Shown: positions 1-10,140 of the stretch, one piece after another
Layout of the letters: every line of letters starts with the position of its first letter
How positions within the stretch are numbered: the first letter of the stretch is position 1
Assembly: GCA_037951165.1 (NCBI GenBank)
Contig: JBBDHG010000008.1
Span: forward strand, 2,408,501-2,472,500
DNA: 64,000 bases
DNA from: Lophius americanus
Lineage: Eukaryota; Chordata; Actinopteri; Lophiiformes; Lophiidae
Direction: 5' to 3'
Position numbers and translations under genes: made by a program
The notes under the pieces: model-generated
The model's database searches: none
The model's input: only the letters and a program-made list of their open reading frames with translations
What the model was told of the DNA's origin: nothing

Positions 1-249
1 GATGAGAACTCCATGATCCAGTAAAGATCTGGTCTTGGTAACAATTCTTTTCATTATTATTATACGCTGGAGAACTTAAACCGGTGAACAAAGACGACGC
101 ACGATTTTACCGCCACAAACTGACTTTCACATGAAGTCAGTGATCCAATGAAATATTAACTGAGTCTATTCTTCAGATTGTCTGTGATCTAAAGACACAA
201 TTCTCCTGTGGATGAAGGTCTGTTAGTTCTTTCTCTCTGGTGTCCTTAC

Positions 250-299
250 CTAAAACAGTGAGTTTAGTTCCAGCTCCAAAGTGAGCCTGGCCGTAGGTC
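250..299 (-). CDS. TRBJ: T-cell receptor beta J segment, distal from D
   Basis: This is a joining segment that encodes the end of CDR3 and framework 4 of the receptor beta chain after V(D)J recombination. Read on the minus strand it translates as TYGQAHFGAGTKLTVL, with the diagnostic FGxGTKLTVL motif. It ends one base into a codon at a splice donor (GTAAG, 245-249), as J segments do for joining to a constant exon. A heptamer-like CTCTGTG sits directly upstream (300-306), with a nonamer-like element at 320-328. The spacer is 13 rather than 12, so this RSS is weaker than its neighbours. The ending TVL without a following KP favours TRBJ over TRAJ. It lies about 670 bases from the next J and is the last J before the window edge. 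Confidence 0.88.
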
Positions 300-328
300 C
301 ACAGAGACCTCCAGCTGTGACAGAAACC
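300..328 (-). other. Recombination signal of the 250-299 J segment
   Basis: On the minus strand a nonamer GGTTTCTGT (320-328), a 13-base spacer and the heptamer CTCTGTG (300-306) precede the J coding bases. Heptamer and nonamer each differ from consensus, so use of this J may be less efficient. That efficiency remark is inference. Confidence 0.6.
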
Positions 329-969
329 TCCTCATCTGTGACACTTTGAAACGATTCCAGCTTTGTCCCTCCTGGACACGTAACGGCTTTTAATCAAACT
401 TCTAAAAAAGGTTCCTACCATCTCCTTCAGCCGTCACCTCTAAATAATCATCAGTTTGGATTCTAACAGCAATAATGATGATGATGGATCACCTGAAGTC
501 AGTCGCCTTGAAGAGAATAACGCCTGAATTATCTTATCCCAGTGGAGTCTGAGGATCTTTTAAACCTAACCTTAAGCCTAACCATGAGTCCAACTCTGCT
601 CATAATGACAATGTTTGGTATCAACATCTCTTCTGATTTCTTCACTTTAACACAGTGTATGGGTGAACTGGACCACAAACGTGTCGGGTTAAGGATGACG
701 CTGGTGTGATCTTTGGATCCAGAGGGTTAAAAAATGTACTTTAATATGTTTTGAACTTTGTTCCTACTTCTCAGTCAGAGTGGATCAGCGCTCAAAGGCA
801 AGGACACTATTTTAATCATTCCTTTCTATTATTTAGCTGTTGCTCTACAATCCTGTGTTTTAACCACGTGATTCTGAGCAGAATCATATTTTTGAACAGT
901 TTGACACTTTTTACTTCTCATACTGATGCAACATATATTATTTAATCAAAAGTTTTAAGTCTTACTCAC
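329..969. other. Spacer between J segments
   Basis: I see no intact coding segment here. At 338-379 on the minus strand there is a J-like relic reading CPGGTKLESF, where a working J would have FGxGTKLTV; it has no convincing heptamer. A CACAGTG heptamer at 654-660 has no J-like reading frame beside it. Confidence 0.5.
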
Positions 970-1017
970 CTAAAACAGTCAGTTTTGTTCCCGGGCCGAA
1001 ATAAGCTGGATAATTCA
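970..1017 (-). CDS. TRBJ: T-cell receptor beta J segment
   Basis: This joining segment reads NYPAYFGPGTKLTVL on the minus strand, with the FGPG hinge motif typical of TRBJ. It is followed by a GTGAG splice donor (965-969) after one spare base, so it is in the phase expected for a constant exon. The upstream heptamer is CAATGTG (1018-1024), followed by a 12-base spacer and an A/T-rich nonamer (1037-1045). It is the third of four J segments counted from the D segment. Confidence 0.9.
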
Positions 1018-1045
1018 CACATTGCTTAAACGCAGTATCAAAATT
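1018..1045 (-). other. 12-RSS of the 970-1017 J segment
   Basis: On the minus strand the nonamer is AATTTTGAT, the spacer exactly 12 bases and the heptamer CAATGTG. The heptamer differs at two positions from CACTGTG and the nonamer is only moderate. Confidence 0.65.
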
Positions 1046-1136
1046 GACTTCGCCAGTTTTGCTTCACTTCATGCGTCACTAATATTTATGAATCAGTGTG
1101 ACATCTGTCAAAACAGCAATAAAGTCAAATATTTAC

Positions 1137-1186
1137 CTAAAACTGTCAGTTTGGTTCCCGGGCCAAAGTAAGCAGGATCAGTGGAT
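1137..1186 (-). CDS. TRBJ: T-cell receptor beta J segment
   Basis: This joining segment reads STDPAYFGPGTKLTVL on the minus strand. The FGPGTKLTVL block is almost identical to that of the 970-1017 segment, which suggests the two arose by tandem duplication. A splice donor (GTAAAT, from 1136 downward) follows one base after the last full codon. The upstream heptamer is the consensus CACTGTG (1187-1193). It is the second J from the D segment. Confidence 0.92.
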
Positions 1187-1214
1187 CACAGTGTTTTCAC
1201 CCAGATCAATATTT
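1187..1214 (-). other. 12-RSS of the 1137-1186 J segment
   Basis: The heptamer is perfect (CACTGTG on the minus strand, 1187-1193). The bases at a 12-base spacer distance (1206-1214) are A/T-rich but a poor match to GGTTTTTGT. Confidence 0.65.
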
Positions 1215-1292
1215 CATCAGGAGTTTATTCCTTCATTTTCACACCAACAGTTGAGATACTGTGAGTTTGATGTAGTAAAAACTCAGACTTAC

Positions 1293-1343
1293 CCAAAACA
1301 GTGAGTTTTGTTCCCTCTCCAAAGTAAGCTGGATTTCCAGTAT
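1293..1343 (-). CDS. TRBJ: T-cell receptor beta J segment, D-proximal
   Basis: This joining segment reads TGNPAYFGEGTKLTVL on the minus strand, with an FGEG hinge. A strong splice donor (GTAAGT, 1287-1292) follows one base past the last codon. The upstream 12-RSS has heptamer CAGTGTG (1344-1350) and nonamer CTTTTTGGT (1363-1371) separated by exactly 12 bases. It lies about 375 bases downstream of the D segment and is the first J encountered in transcription. Confidence 0.92.
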
Positions 1344-1371
1344 CACACTGAATGTCTCCTCCACCAAAAAG
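1344..1371 (-). other. 12-RSS of the D-proximal J segment
   Basis: Minus strand: nonamer CTTTTTGGT, 12-base spacer, heptamer CAGTGTG. The spacing is exact, as required for pairing with the 23-RSS of the D segment. Confidence 0.75.
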
Positions 1372-1680
1372 ACACAGAACCTTCTAGAATCTCTGCATTA
1401 ATAATCCAATGATCCAGAGGATGAAGAAGGTTCAGACGTTCAGGATGAACTTCATCATCTCCAAACTTTCTTTTAGCTTTTTGTCAGGATCAGTAAAAGA
1501 AGCGTCCCAAAGTTCCACATGTGAAATGAAAACATGTTCAGAACTTTTTTCCAGCCGATGTTCTCCATGTGAACTTCTATGAGAGTCCTGACATCTTCTA
1601 CTCCATCAGATGGTGGTTCTGCTCCACCAGGTGGTCCCAGGTAGCCTCCAGCCGTCTGATCACTGGTTTCAATGGGAGGA

Positions 1681-1719
1681 GGTTTTTGTACAGCTCCTCT
1701 ATAGGGTTGTATCACCGTG
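1681..1719 (-). other. 23-RSS on the J-facing side of the D segment
   Basis: Minus strand reading away from D: heptamer CACGGTG (1713-1719), spacer of exactly 23 bases, nonamer ACAAAAACC (1681-1689, perfect consensus). It can pair with the 12-RSS of the J segments. Confidence 0.93.
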
Positions 1720-1731
1720 GCCCCCTGTCCC
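1720..1731 (-). other. TRBD: T-cell receptor beta D segment
   Basis: The 12-base core on the minus strand is GGGACAGGGGGC, which from memory is the sequence of human TRBD1. It is flanked on both sides by recombination signals in the arrangement unique to D segments: a 12-RSS on the V-facing side (1732-1759) and a 23-RSS on the J-facing side (1681-1719). The two heptamers are mirror images, and with adjoining bases they form a perfect 10-base inverted repeat around the core. A D segment shows that this is a beta (or delta) type locus rather than alpha or gamma. The G-rich core and the J motifs point to beta. It encodes glycine-rich CDR3 in its preferred frame. Confidence 0.94.
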
Positions 1732-1759
1732 CACGGTGATAAAGCTTCACTCAAAAACC
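1732..1759 (-). other. 12-RSS on the V-facing side of the D segment
   Basis: Minus strand: nonamer GGTTTTTGA (1751-1759), 12-base spacer, heptamer CACCGTG (1732-1738). It can pair with the 23-RSS behind each V gene under the 12/23 rule. Confidence 0.92.
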
Positions 1760-1999
1760 TGAGGTGGGTTTTCTTCTCTTCTCTCTCTGCAGCTCCTCCA
1801 TATCTCAGCCTCCATCTCTGACTGTCTGCTAGAGCAGCTGCTCAGGTCGACTCCAACCCGACTGCTGCTATTTCTGTCAGGGCTGAGACAAGAAGGAAGA
1901 CAGAAAGCAGTCTGGGATTGTTCTCCTCAGAGGAAGTGACATCTCTGCTGGTCACACCTCTTCATCCACCCGCTCACCAGTGTAAACAGGAGACCAACC

Positions 2000-2150
2000 T
2001 TAAAGGTGGAGTCTGTAAAATGTAAGGATCTCTTTGAATGAATGTAATACAATATTCATAACTACTTATCCTCTTCAGGATTGTGGGGGCTGGAGCCTAT
2101 CCCAGCCGACTTTGAGCGAGGGGATGAACGAGTGAACCTGGACGAGGCGC
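2000..2150 (+). repeat. Two abutting interspersed repeat fragments
   Basis: Bases 2000-2067 begin with TTAAAGGTGGAGTCTGTAAA. They match the start of a longer copy at 58698, where the third word is GCAG. Bases 2070-2150 contain the block GGGGGCTGGAGCCTATCCCA, shared with copies at 11310-11400 (minus), 26930-27035, 40195-40262 and 55838-56070. Both families are common in fish genomes; I cannot assign names from sequence alone. Confidence 0.65.
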
Positions 2151-2870
2151 CATGTTTTTGTTTGTGTATAATCAGCTGAAAATAAGAATCATACTTTTCT
2201 GTTAGATTAGGTCTGGTTCAGACAACGTGATTGTACCCAGATGAAGATGGCGGCACACATTTGTGGCAGTGTGATCACCTGATCCGATAAGATGAATCTC
2301 CAAAGACACAAATATTGTGTGGTCTGAACCAGACAGTAAAAAAAGTCCTTTATCTCTACAGACGGAGCCAGTCCTCCATGTCGTACGGTAGAATAGAACT
2401 GATGAACCAAACACTGGCTCTAGAGAGGGATTTTCACCTTTATAGGTTGAAGTAGCAAAATAAAGAAAGAAGAAAAGTTTTGCATCCAACAACCAAACGA
2501 GGAAGAGGAAGATAAAGAAGTCGTTGCTTGATATCTATTTTATGTTTTTACAAAAATAGGATCATACTTATTATTCAGCGCAAGAAAAAGCAACAGTTCA
2601 CGAGACCTCGCCCTCAAAGAAGAAAACGTGAAGACCTGACTCGTGAAACCATCATGATGTAAATGTTGGGCTCCATGCAGTCCGCCGGGAGATTCAAGAG
2701 AGCAACAGATGGCTGCATGTTCTGGAATGTTCTCTAACCTGCTGGAAGCATTTCCTCCACGGTGGTTGGAAGAAGGTGACTCGTGACTCTGGCTGCCATC
2801 TTTACAGCATCACATCCCAGCCCAGTCCCAGCAGTTTACCTCTGTAAGGTTTCATGAGTGGTGATCCATG

Positions 2871-2992
2871 CAAGGTGGAGGACAAGGTGGAGGAAGACAA
2901 GGTGGAGGAGGACAAGATGGAGGAGGACAAGGTGGAGGAGGGTAAGGTGGAGGAGGATAAGGTGGAGGAGGACAAGGTGGAGGAGGACAGGC
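2871..2992. repeat. 15-bp minisatellite
   Basis: There are about eight copies of a purine-rich unit close to AAGGTGGAGGAGGAC, with A/G variants. Because 15 is a multiple of three, every frame stays open and low-complexity peptides appear on both strands. These are not genes. Confidence 0.9.
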
Positions 2993-3871
2993 TGGGTTGG
3001 TCGGGGGAAAGAAGAGGAGGAGGTGGAGAGGGGAAGTTTTCCGCACCATAAACTGGGCCTGGAGGCACCGGTAATGATGCTTCCGCAGGTTCATCCATGA
3101 AAACGTTGTTACCACTTTTACTTCCTCTAGATTGTAAAGGTGGATCATCTTCTCTACGCACTATAAATATCACAATCCACACCTTATTGATGTCATCGAT
3201 GGTATCGGTTATATAAGAGATTGCATTTGTTCAAAGAGATATCTTTATCCCTGACTTTTCTGGGATGTAAACAATGGTTCTGCTGACAAACGGACTGACG
3301 GTCCAGAATGTTTGATGTGTGAACAGAAACTCACTGCAGTCAGTTCATTGTTTAAGGGATTTCTTTGTTCTTCATACGTATGTCATTTCCTGTTTGATCA
3401 AAAATACAGCCCTACATTTTACACACTGCTCCTTTAAACAATGTTAACCCAACAACATGCTAGAAGTCCATCCTGGCATGATGGGTTCCTTTCCCGGCCC
3501 GGGATGCTGACCTCTGAAACTCTCCTACCATCAGGCTGCACTCAGTATCAAATGACGTAAGACGGGTCAGACTTCAGCTCCGAGCAGAGCGACATGAAGA
3601 CCTGACAGAGAGAACACCTGCTGGTTCATCTGAGCTCATCGGCTTTGTGGCGACGCAGGAACATCAGAGTGTGGAGAGGCGGTTCTTGTTCCTCTGGCTG
3701 GACTTTTATTTTTAGTGATTTAGTCAACATCGTTTCTCTCTTAGTTCATGTGGTCATTCTGATTTTCATATCACTTTATTAATGTCAGCTGCATCTCAAG
3801 TCCCTTTGCTGGGTTCATCATCTCTCCTCCATCAACCCCCCTCCTCCTCTCCTCCCCCTGGTTCCTCCTGA

Positions 3872-3910
3872 GGTTCTTGTTAAGCTGCTGGGCCTCTCTG
3901 AACCATTGTG
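3872..3910 (-). other. 23-RSS of the 3911-4363 V gene
   Basis: Minus strand: heptamer CACAATG (3904-3910), spacer of 23 bases, nonamer ACAAGAACC (3872-3880). Each element has one mismatch to consensus. Confidence 0.9.
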
Positions 3911-4363
3911 CGGTCCTGGCTGCACAGTAATACACATCGGCGTCTGCAGCTGCAACTGAGTTGATCCGCAGAGAGGATTTGGACTCTGTAGGCCGGGCCA
4001 TTAAGAACTTTGTGTTGTTGAGAGGAGGATGGATGTTGCTATCTCCTTTACTGAGAGAATAAGCCAGCAGCTGTAAAGTTCTCCCGCTGGTGTCCCGTCG
4101 GTACCAGAACATGTAGTAAAGCTGATCGTCGTCCTGCTCACACTGTAAAGTCACAGCTGGGTCTCCTTCACGGCTCATCATGAATGGAGCCTGGTGAATT
4201 TTTACACAGATGGAGAAATCTGGAAAATGATCAAAAAAAGACAATCTTAAATTCAAACGGTCGTCCTGTTTTTATGTAGAATGTTAATATAAATGCTCTT
4301 ACTGGAGAAAATCAACACTGCAACCAGGAGGACTATCACTGCCAGGGAATTTATTCTACACAT
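3911..4363 (-). CDS. TRBV: T-cell receptor beta V gene, D-proximal
   Basis: Variable gene with two exons. The leader exon (4303-4363) starts MCRINSLAVIVLLVAVLIFS, a hydrophobic signal peptide, and ends at a GTAAG donor. The V exon (3911-4219) follows a TTTTCCAG acceptor in the same phase. Immunoglobulin V-fold landmarks are present: first cysteine in VTLQCEQ, the conserved tryptophan in MFWYRR, and the second cysteine in ADVYYCAAR. The CDR1 region is unusually acidic (EQDDDQ). The coding part ends directly at a 23-RSS. No stop or frameshift is seen. The protein would be the antigen-binding domain of the receptor beta chain at the T-cell surface. The bulk of the assignment rests on the RSS, splice sites and the adjoining D and J segments. 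Confidence 0.92.
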
Positions 4364-4683
4364 TTTCAGTGACTGCTAGAACTCTCTTGTCTGCTAGAAT
4401 GAAAATGGAAATTCTGAAATAAGCTCCTCCCCCTCCTCTCTGGTTGTTTTCCAGCACAAACTCTGTTCAAGTCTCTGTTCCTCACAGGTTCCGCCAGTTT
4501 TCTCTCTGCAGCCTCCGTCTCCCAAAATAAATTAACCGATTAACTGCTTACATTTAGACATTTATTTTTCTTAGTTCTCAAAGTTTCTCTCTTTGAAACT
4601 AAAATCTCATGTTGGACATCTTCCAATAATCTTCATAGCGTCCTAGTGGCCACAAGGGGACGGTATATGATCTCCATTTATAG

Positions 4684-4746
4684 AACCAACAAACATACAC
4701 ACACAAACACACCTACATACACACACACACACACTCATACACACAT
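4684..4746. repeat. (AC)n-rich microsatellite
   Basis: Imperfect CA dinucleotide tract interrupted by CAAA, CCTA and TCAT words. Confidence 0.9.
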
Positions 4747-6137
4747 TCTGCTAAAGGCCTTTGAGAAATATTGGTTTAGAATGTAAACAACCCTTTACTC
4801 AGAGATTTTCTCTCTGAAGTTAATCCTACTCTTCAGAACGTTTCTGTTTTCAGACTCTGAAAGCGTGTTGCTGTGTAAACGAGCCTCTAACAAGTTTACA
4901 GTCACACCTATAAGATCGTGAAACTTGGATGCATCAGAGAGATGTGATGCAAACCTTTCAATAGTCCTACAGGCTCTACATGCAGAGTTACATGAGATGT
5001 AAAATATAATGGGCTTTCTGCAAACATTAAGTAGTCGGTGTTAAAGGTGTAAAATGTTTAATATAGTGGCAAATAGTGGTGAAATTCCAGATTCAAATTA
5101 TGTTGTTCCTCATCTCAACCTTCTTAATTCTAAAATCATTTTGACCTTTAACAGGACAAAACGATCTCGTCATCTAGGACCACATCGAGTCGTCTGTCAC
5201 ATGATGACGTTCCTTTGATAGATACTTATTAGATAGATACGTATTATTCAACATGAGGAAAGTAATGGAGCTTTAAATCTCTCTTTCAAAGAAAGGAAAC
5301 ATGAAGACCCGTCTCCTGAAACCATTGAGAGGTAAACTGGTGTGATCTGGACCTCAGCCTGGCAGGAAATAAACAGCATGCAGATTGTTGATGGTGAGTT
5401 TTTGTTGCTACAGAAATTAGTGATGTCAGTATTAAATTTTATATATTCATATTTTCACATAATCCTGTGTGAAGTTGAGAAAAAGAATAATTATAATTCT
5501 CCTCTCACAGTCCTGAGAAGCTGTTACTGGCAGGGCGAGGGGAGGGGAGAATCGTGAGCAGGTCCAATTTTGTCCAAACAGAAGCACAAATATTCTTTTA
5601 TTATATTCTTTGAAAACATGAAGAAATTGGGGTAAGTGGAGCGAAATTTGAGGAGAACAAAAACCAAGGAGCCTTGTGACATAAAAACCGGTGTTTGAAA
5701 CGGTTAATAATAAATATAATACATTCTAACACATCGGATTCTGCGAGACTCCAGTGTGTTGGAAAAGAATTTCTGACTTTTTCTGGTCCGAGACGGTACT
5801 AAATGTTTTTTCCAGCATCACATTAATCTTCATCTTCTTCCTCATTGGTCTTTAGAGGGGACATGTTTCTGTCACCTTAACCTGAAAACCTGAAAAGTCG
5901 TCTCTAGTGGCACCTGTACAAACGTGGCAACGCAATATGGTGACCTCCCTAGAAGAAGACCCAACCCTAAAGTCAGTCAGTGAGTTGAAGAGAGATGTTT
6001 CTGGATGTGTACATAGACGACTGAAAGCAGAGTTACCCTCAGTCTGTCCAGAGGAGACACACCAGGAAGTCACATGATCACATTAAATCATGTTTCTGAT
6101 ATTCATATCCACCAAGGAGGTTTGGGTTTCATCGATG

Positions 6138-6212
6138 TCGGTTGGTTGGTTGACTCGATTGTTGATTGGTTGGTTAATTGGTTTGTTGGTTATTGTTTGT
6201 TTGTCTGGTTGG
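6138..6212. repeat. TTGG-rich simple repeat
   Basis: A run of TTGGTTGG-like words with interruptions. It encodes a low-complexity peptide on the minus strand that is not a gene. Confidence 0.75.
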
Positions 6213-7044
6213 TAGGGTAGAGAAAACAGACGTCTTCTGACACCAGACGCCAGCCTTTGTTGTTGTTTGGAGGTGGAGTCTGGAAGTGGAGATTGTGGAT
6301 TGCGGTGATAAAAGAGCAGCAGATGTTGTTTTTCACATGTTTTACACTTTTGTTCCACATGTGATGACAGGTTTCTTTGTTTTATTATATTGTGTCTGAA
6401 TTTGGTCTCCAGGTGTCCAGTGAGATCTACTGTGAACCAGTTACCATGACCTTTAACTGTATGACACTGTCTGTCTGCTATCTGCTGATGGACATGTTTC
6501 CCTCTTGGTGAAGAACGCCATACTGACGTTACTCTCATACAAAGAGAAAGTCTTAGCGTGTCGCTGAAAGCAGAAAGTCCTCATCACATCTTCATCCTGA
6601 AAACCCAGATCCACGCCGTGGTCAGCGACCTTTACCAGTCTCTGCCTCATAGAAAGGCAGGCCCATGGTTCTGATCCAGTTGTGTTGTTGTGGGATTAAG
6701 CCTTTTAACAAGCATCTTAAACTGTTCTGTCTGTAACGACTCCTGACAGGTTTTATTGGACTTATTAGTAAAATTAATTATGTCTTAGTTTCCCATCAAA
6801 ATGTTAAATCTTTGAGAGTTTGTGGTAAAAACAAACTCTCTGCTGTGGCCCAGTTCTGCTTGGAAGCCACCATGTTGCACATACATCATCACACTGGGAA
6901 CTCTTAGGGCAGAATGGAATAAAATAATCTGTTTATTCATAACACACTTTACTTTGGATCAGACTGCGGGTTTCGATGACTTAAATGCTACATATCCTGT
7001 TAGACTCTGACATACTTCTCTGTCACTCCCGACTTCCTCATGGA

Positions 7045-8560
7045 ATAATAATAATAATACATTTAATTTATAACGCACTTTACATTTGGATCAAATCTCA
7101 AAGTGCTACAAGGTAAAAGCAGATAAAAGTATCAATAAAAAATATAATATTAATAATATAAAAATATGACCAAAAGGCAGCAATGTTAATTTAAGTTATA
7201 AGTTCTGCTAAAAAGGAAAGTTTCAAGTAGTTTTTTAAAAGTCTCAGTCGTCTGTGGAGCCCTCAGATGGTCAGGGAGGGCATTCCACAGACGAGGGGCA
7301 GCAGAACAGAAGCCCCGATCACCCATGGTGCTGAGCTTAGTACGGGGAAGGAGGAGGCGGTATGAGTGGGTAGAACGGAGGGATCGTGTTGAGGTCAGTG
7401 GGGTGAGTGGTTCTTTCAGGTAGGGGGGTGCGTTACCATGGATGCACTGGTGAGTGAGGAGACAGATCTTATAATCAATCCTGGTGGAGATGGGAAGCCA
7501 ATAAAGGGAATGAAGAACGGGGGTGATGTGTTCGTGTTTACGCACTCTCATCAGGATCCTTGCATCACTGGTTTGAACATACTGAAGTCTTTGTAGACTT
7601 TTATCAGGGATCCCGATGAGAAGTGTGTTACAGTAATCCAGTCTGGAGGAGACAAACGCGTGGACCAGCTTTTCAGCGTCACTCAAGGTGAGTGAAGAAC
7701 GGAGTTTGGAAATATTTCTGAGATATTGAAAGGAGATCTTGCAGATGTGTTTGATGTGGGATTCAAAAGTGAGTTGAAGGTCGACTCTTAGACCAAGGTT
7801 GGTGACTGATGAGGAGAGGGGAATGTCATGACCAGAGAATGTAATACTGGTTATGGAGGAAGACTGGGTCTGATGTGGCGTGGTGTTCAACTGGAGAACT
7901 TGTTTTTCATCCACACCTTTATCTCCTCCAGACAGGTGTGGAGAATTGACACAGTAGATGATGATGACGATGAGGTTGGAGAAGTTGCGGAGAAACGTGT
8001 GTCAGTTTTGACATGGCCAAATATGAAAATAATGGGGCCAAGGACGGATCCCTGGGGGACCCCACAGGTGACACAGTGCGTTCGGGACCTCGCACTTCCA
8101 AGGGAAATTTATTCTGTTCTGTCAGTGAGTCCAATGGTGTGATGTAGGCGGTGTAGGAGAATACCATGTACAACAGTGTCGAAGAAAGCAGACACAAGAC
8201 AGGAATTTTTCAAAGAGGTTGTTGTATTTGAGGTGGTCCTGGAGGTGGGCAGCAACTCATTTTTCCAGTACTTTGGAGAGGAATGGGAGTTTGGAAACAG
8301 GCCTGTAATTAGCACAAACTTCTGGATCGAGAGTAGGTTTTTGAGGAGTGGTCTGATTATTGCAGCTTTTAGGGCAGATGGAACAAAGCCGGCCTGGAGG
8401 GATTGATTTATTACAGCGGTGATCAGGGGACTGATGGAGGAGATGTTGGTTTTCCATAAGGCAGTAGGAAAGGGGTCGAGGGCACTCAACTTCTTGCTGT
8501 GAGATTTCTGGGAAGCACTTTAGAGGCTGGAAGATCTCAAACTGACACACACAACTGATT
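7045..8560 (-). mobile_element. L2-like LINE, 5'-truncated and decayed
   Basis: Minus-strand reverse-transcriptase relic. From 8550 downward one reads ANYRPVSKLPFLSKVLEK, then FDTVVHGILLHRLHHTIGL, then VTCGVPQGSVLGP, all RT-domain blocks of L2/CR1-type elements. The C-terminal part stays open for 242 codons (7186-7914), with SRLDYCNTLL and GDRGFCSAAPRLWNALP. Frames shift between these blocks and part of the RT palm, including the catalytic YxDD region, appears deleted, so it cannot encode a working enzyme. An AT-rich 3' tail with ATA repeats (7045-7185) completes it. It inserted between TRB V genes. Confidence 0.88.
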
Positions 8561-9599
8561 TCCTGGTTCAGGCCCGGTTTAACAAATACATCACTGGTAC
8601 AGGTAACCAGCAGGCTACAGACCTATGGATGGAAACAGGTGATCCGTTTTGGAGACCCCGAAAGGGAGCTGCTGAAAGAGGAGGAAGAAGAAGATGAGGA
8701 TGACTGGAGTCCATGTAAAACCAGCTAGTGACACCTGCTGGACTGAACTGCCTTTCCAATCTTTCCCCTGGACAAGTTTCAAACCGCTGAAACACAGAAT
8801 GTAAACTCAGTCAAAGTTGTTTAGAGTTTTCTATCTTTAGTTGACCTCAGGAGGTTAATTATCATGTGACCCTTTGAACCAATAAATACTATTACCATTG
8901 TCTAGAAATGACCCAAACTTCATTTTTCTAACTTTTCCACTTGGCTGAAGTATCAGCATGTTTAAAATGATCATGGAGATTATTCATCATGTGTAAAAGT
9001 CCTGAAGAGGGGGAATCTTTCCTCATGCTAACTATACTGAGAAGAAGTAAGGTGTCTGATTCAGCGCTACGCTGTTCCCCCTGGTGGAGCCATAATTATC
9101 TCTAATCCGCACTATTACATCCAATCCACTGTGGAATTTTGTTTATGCCAATTTCTCTCCTATGGAGTCACATAGATACATGAATATTGTAACGTGTTGG
9201 GGAACGTGTGGGAGGTGTTTCCAAGCATCCATAGTGTTCTGCACCATGAGTGAGATCTCTGTTCATGTTAGTGACCCGCCACTTGGTTTTGTGGCGCTGC
9301 TCCACCTTAATTGGCGGTGGTAGATGTACCCCGTGCAACACTACCTGGGTTCTGATGCAATAGCACTCCAAACCGCAGGGGAAGAGAGGCTGCGACACAT
9401 TTAATTACCAGCCCAGAAGCCCGCCACTCTATCGTCAACAGCCAGAGAGTCTCCCACTTCACCATCAGCAGTCGAAGGGGCTTCTGTACCACCATCCACC
9501 GAGACCAAGCAAGCCTTCGATGATCTGTACCACAGAAGCTGTGAGGGCTTGGGAAAAATTCCTCCCTGCTCTCCGGGTTAATGATGCCCACGACTACAT
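8561..9599. other. Intergenic, no gene recognised
   Basis: No supported gene. The portion from about 9300 may belong to the gypsy relic that follows, but I see no motif to prove it. Confidence 0.45.
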
Positions 9600-10140
9600 T
9601 GCTGGATCCCGCTAGCCCTCGACACTTTTGAGCGTCTTATGGAGAGGTTCTTGGCTGACATACTCCACAGCCGCTATGTCGTTTCCTTTGATGACCTTTT
9701 TGCCCATGCTGTGGATTTTGAGAGTGTACTGGCGAACCTGAGGGACGTCTTCCATGCCATCCGTGAGTCTCCATCTTCATCCCAAGAAATGTCACCTGTT
9801 CCAGCAAGTGATGTAAGACCAAGCCTTCCTGGTCCATGTCATCACATCAGCGGGTGTGTCCACTGACCCAGCAGAAGTCGCACCCATGAGGGACTAGCTG
9901 CTCCGCCCCAACAATGGAGAGCTGCAGAGCTTTTTGGTCCTGGCCTCCTACTACCGGCGATTTGTCAAGAACCCACATTGCCGGCCCACTACACCGACTG
10001 ACCCGGAAGGGACAGGTGTCAGTGGGGTGAGGACTGCGACATTGCCTTCGTGCAGCTACTGTCGGCACTTATCGAGGCCCCAAAGCTGGCCCACCTGGAT
10101 CTCCAGCGGCCTTCATTGTGGACACTGACACTAGCAACAT
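9600..10140 (+). mobile_element. Ty3/gypsy-type retrotransposon relic
   Basis: Plus-strand fragments of a polymerase polyprotein in shifting frames. VSFDDLFAHA corresponds to the RT active-site block. LASYYRRFVKN corresponds to the conserved segment after the RT palm. EAPKLAHLDLQRP followed by VDTDTSNMDLGV corresponds to the start of RNase H. Several frame changes and stops make it a dead copy. No LTR is visible at either side. Confidence 0.75.

Larger units (their letters stand above)
1760..3871. other. Spacer between D segment and nearest V gene
   Basis: I see no gene. The stretch holds fragments of interspersed repeats (about 2000-2067, 2070-2150 and a minus-strand scrap near 3330-3440) and a 15-bp minisatellite (2871-2992), described separately. 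Confidence 0.6.
4364..7044. other. Intergenic, no gene recognised
   Basis: I find no V segment, exon or RNA gene I can support. It contains an (AC)-rich tract at 4684-4746 and a TTGG-rich simple stretch at about 6138-6212. A few open frames (for example around 6083-6650, minus) have no recognisable domain. Confidence 0.5.

Noticed and set aside
654..660. CACAGTG heptamer as part of a fifth J segment
   Set aside because: The adjoining minus-strand sequence has stops and no FGxG motif, and the nonamer is poor.
2802..3182. Proline/serine-rich and basic repeat open frames on both strands
   Set aside because: Explained by the 15-bp purine-rich minisatellite at 2871-2992.
6083..6650. Overlapping minus-strand open frames of 151 and 65 codons as genes
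   Set aside because: No domain, splice context or V-gene landmarks. The end of the longer frame is a TTGG simple repeat.
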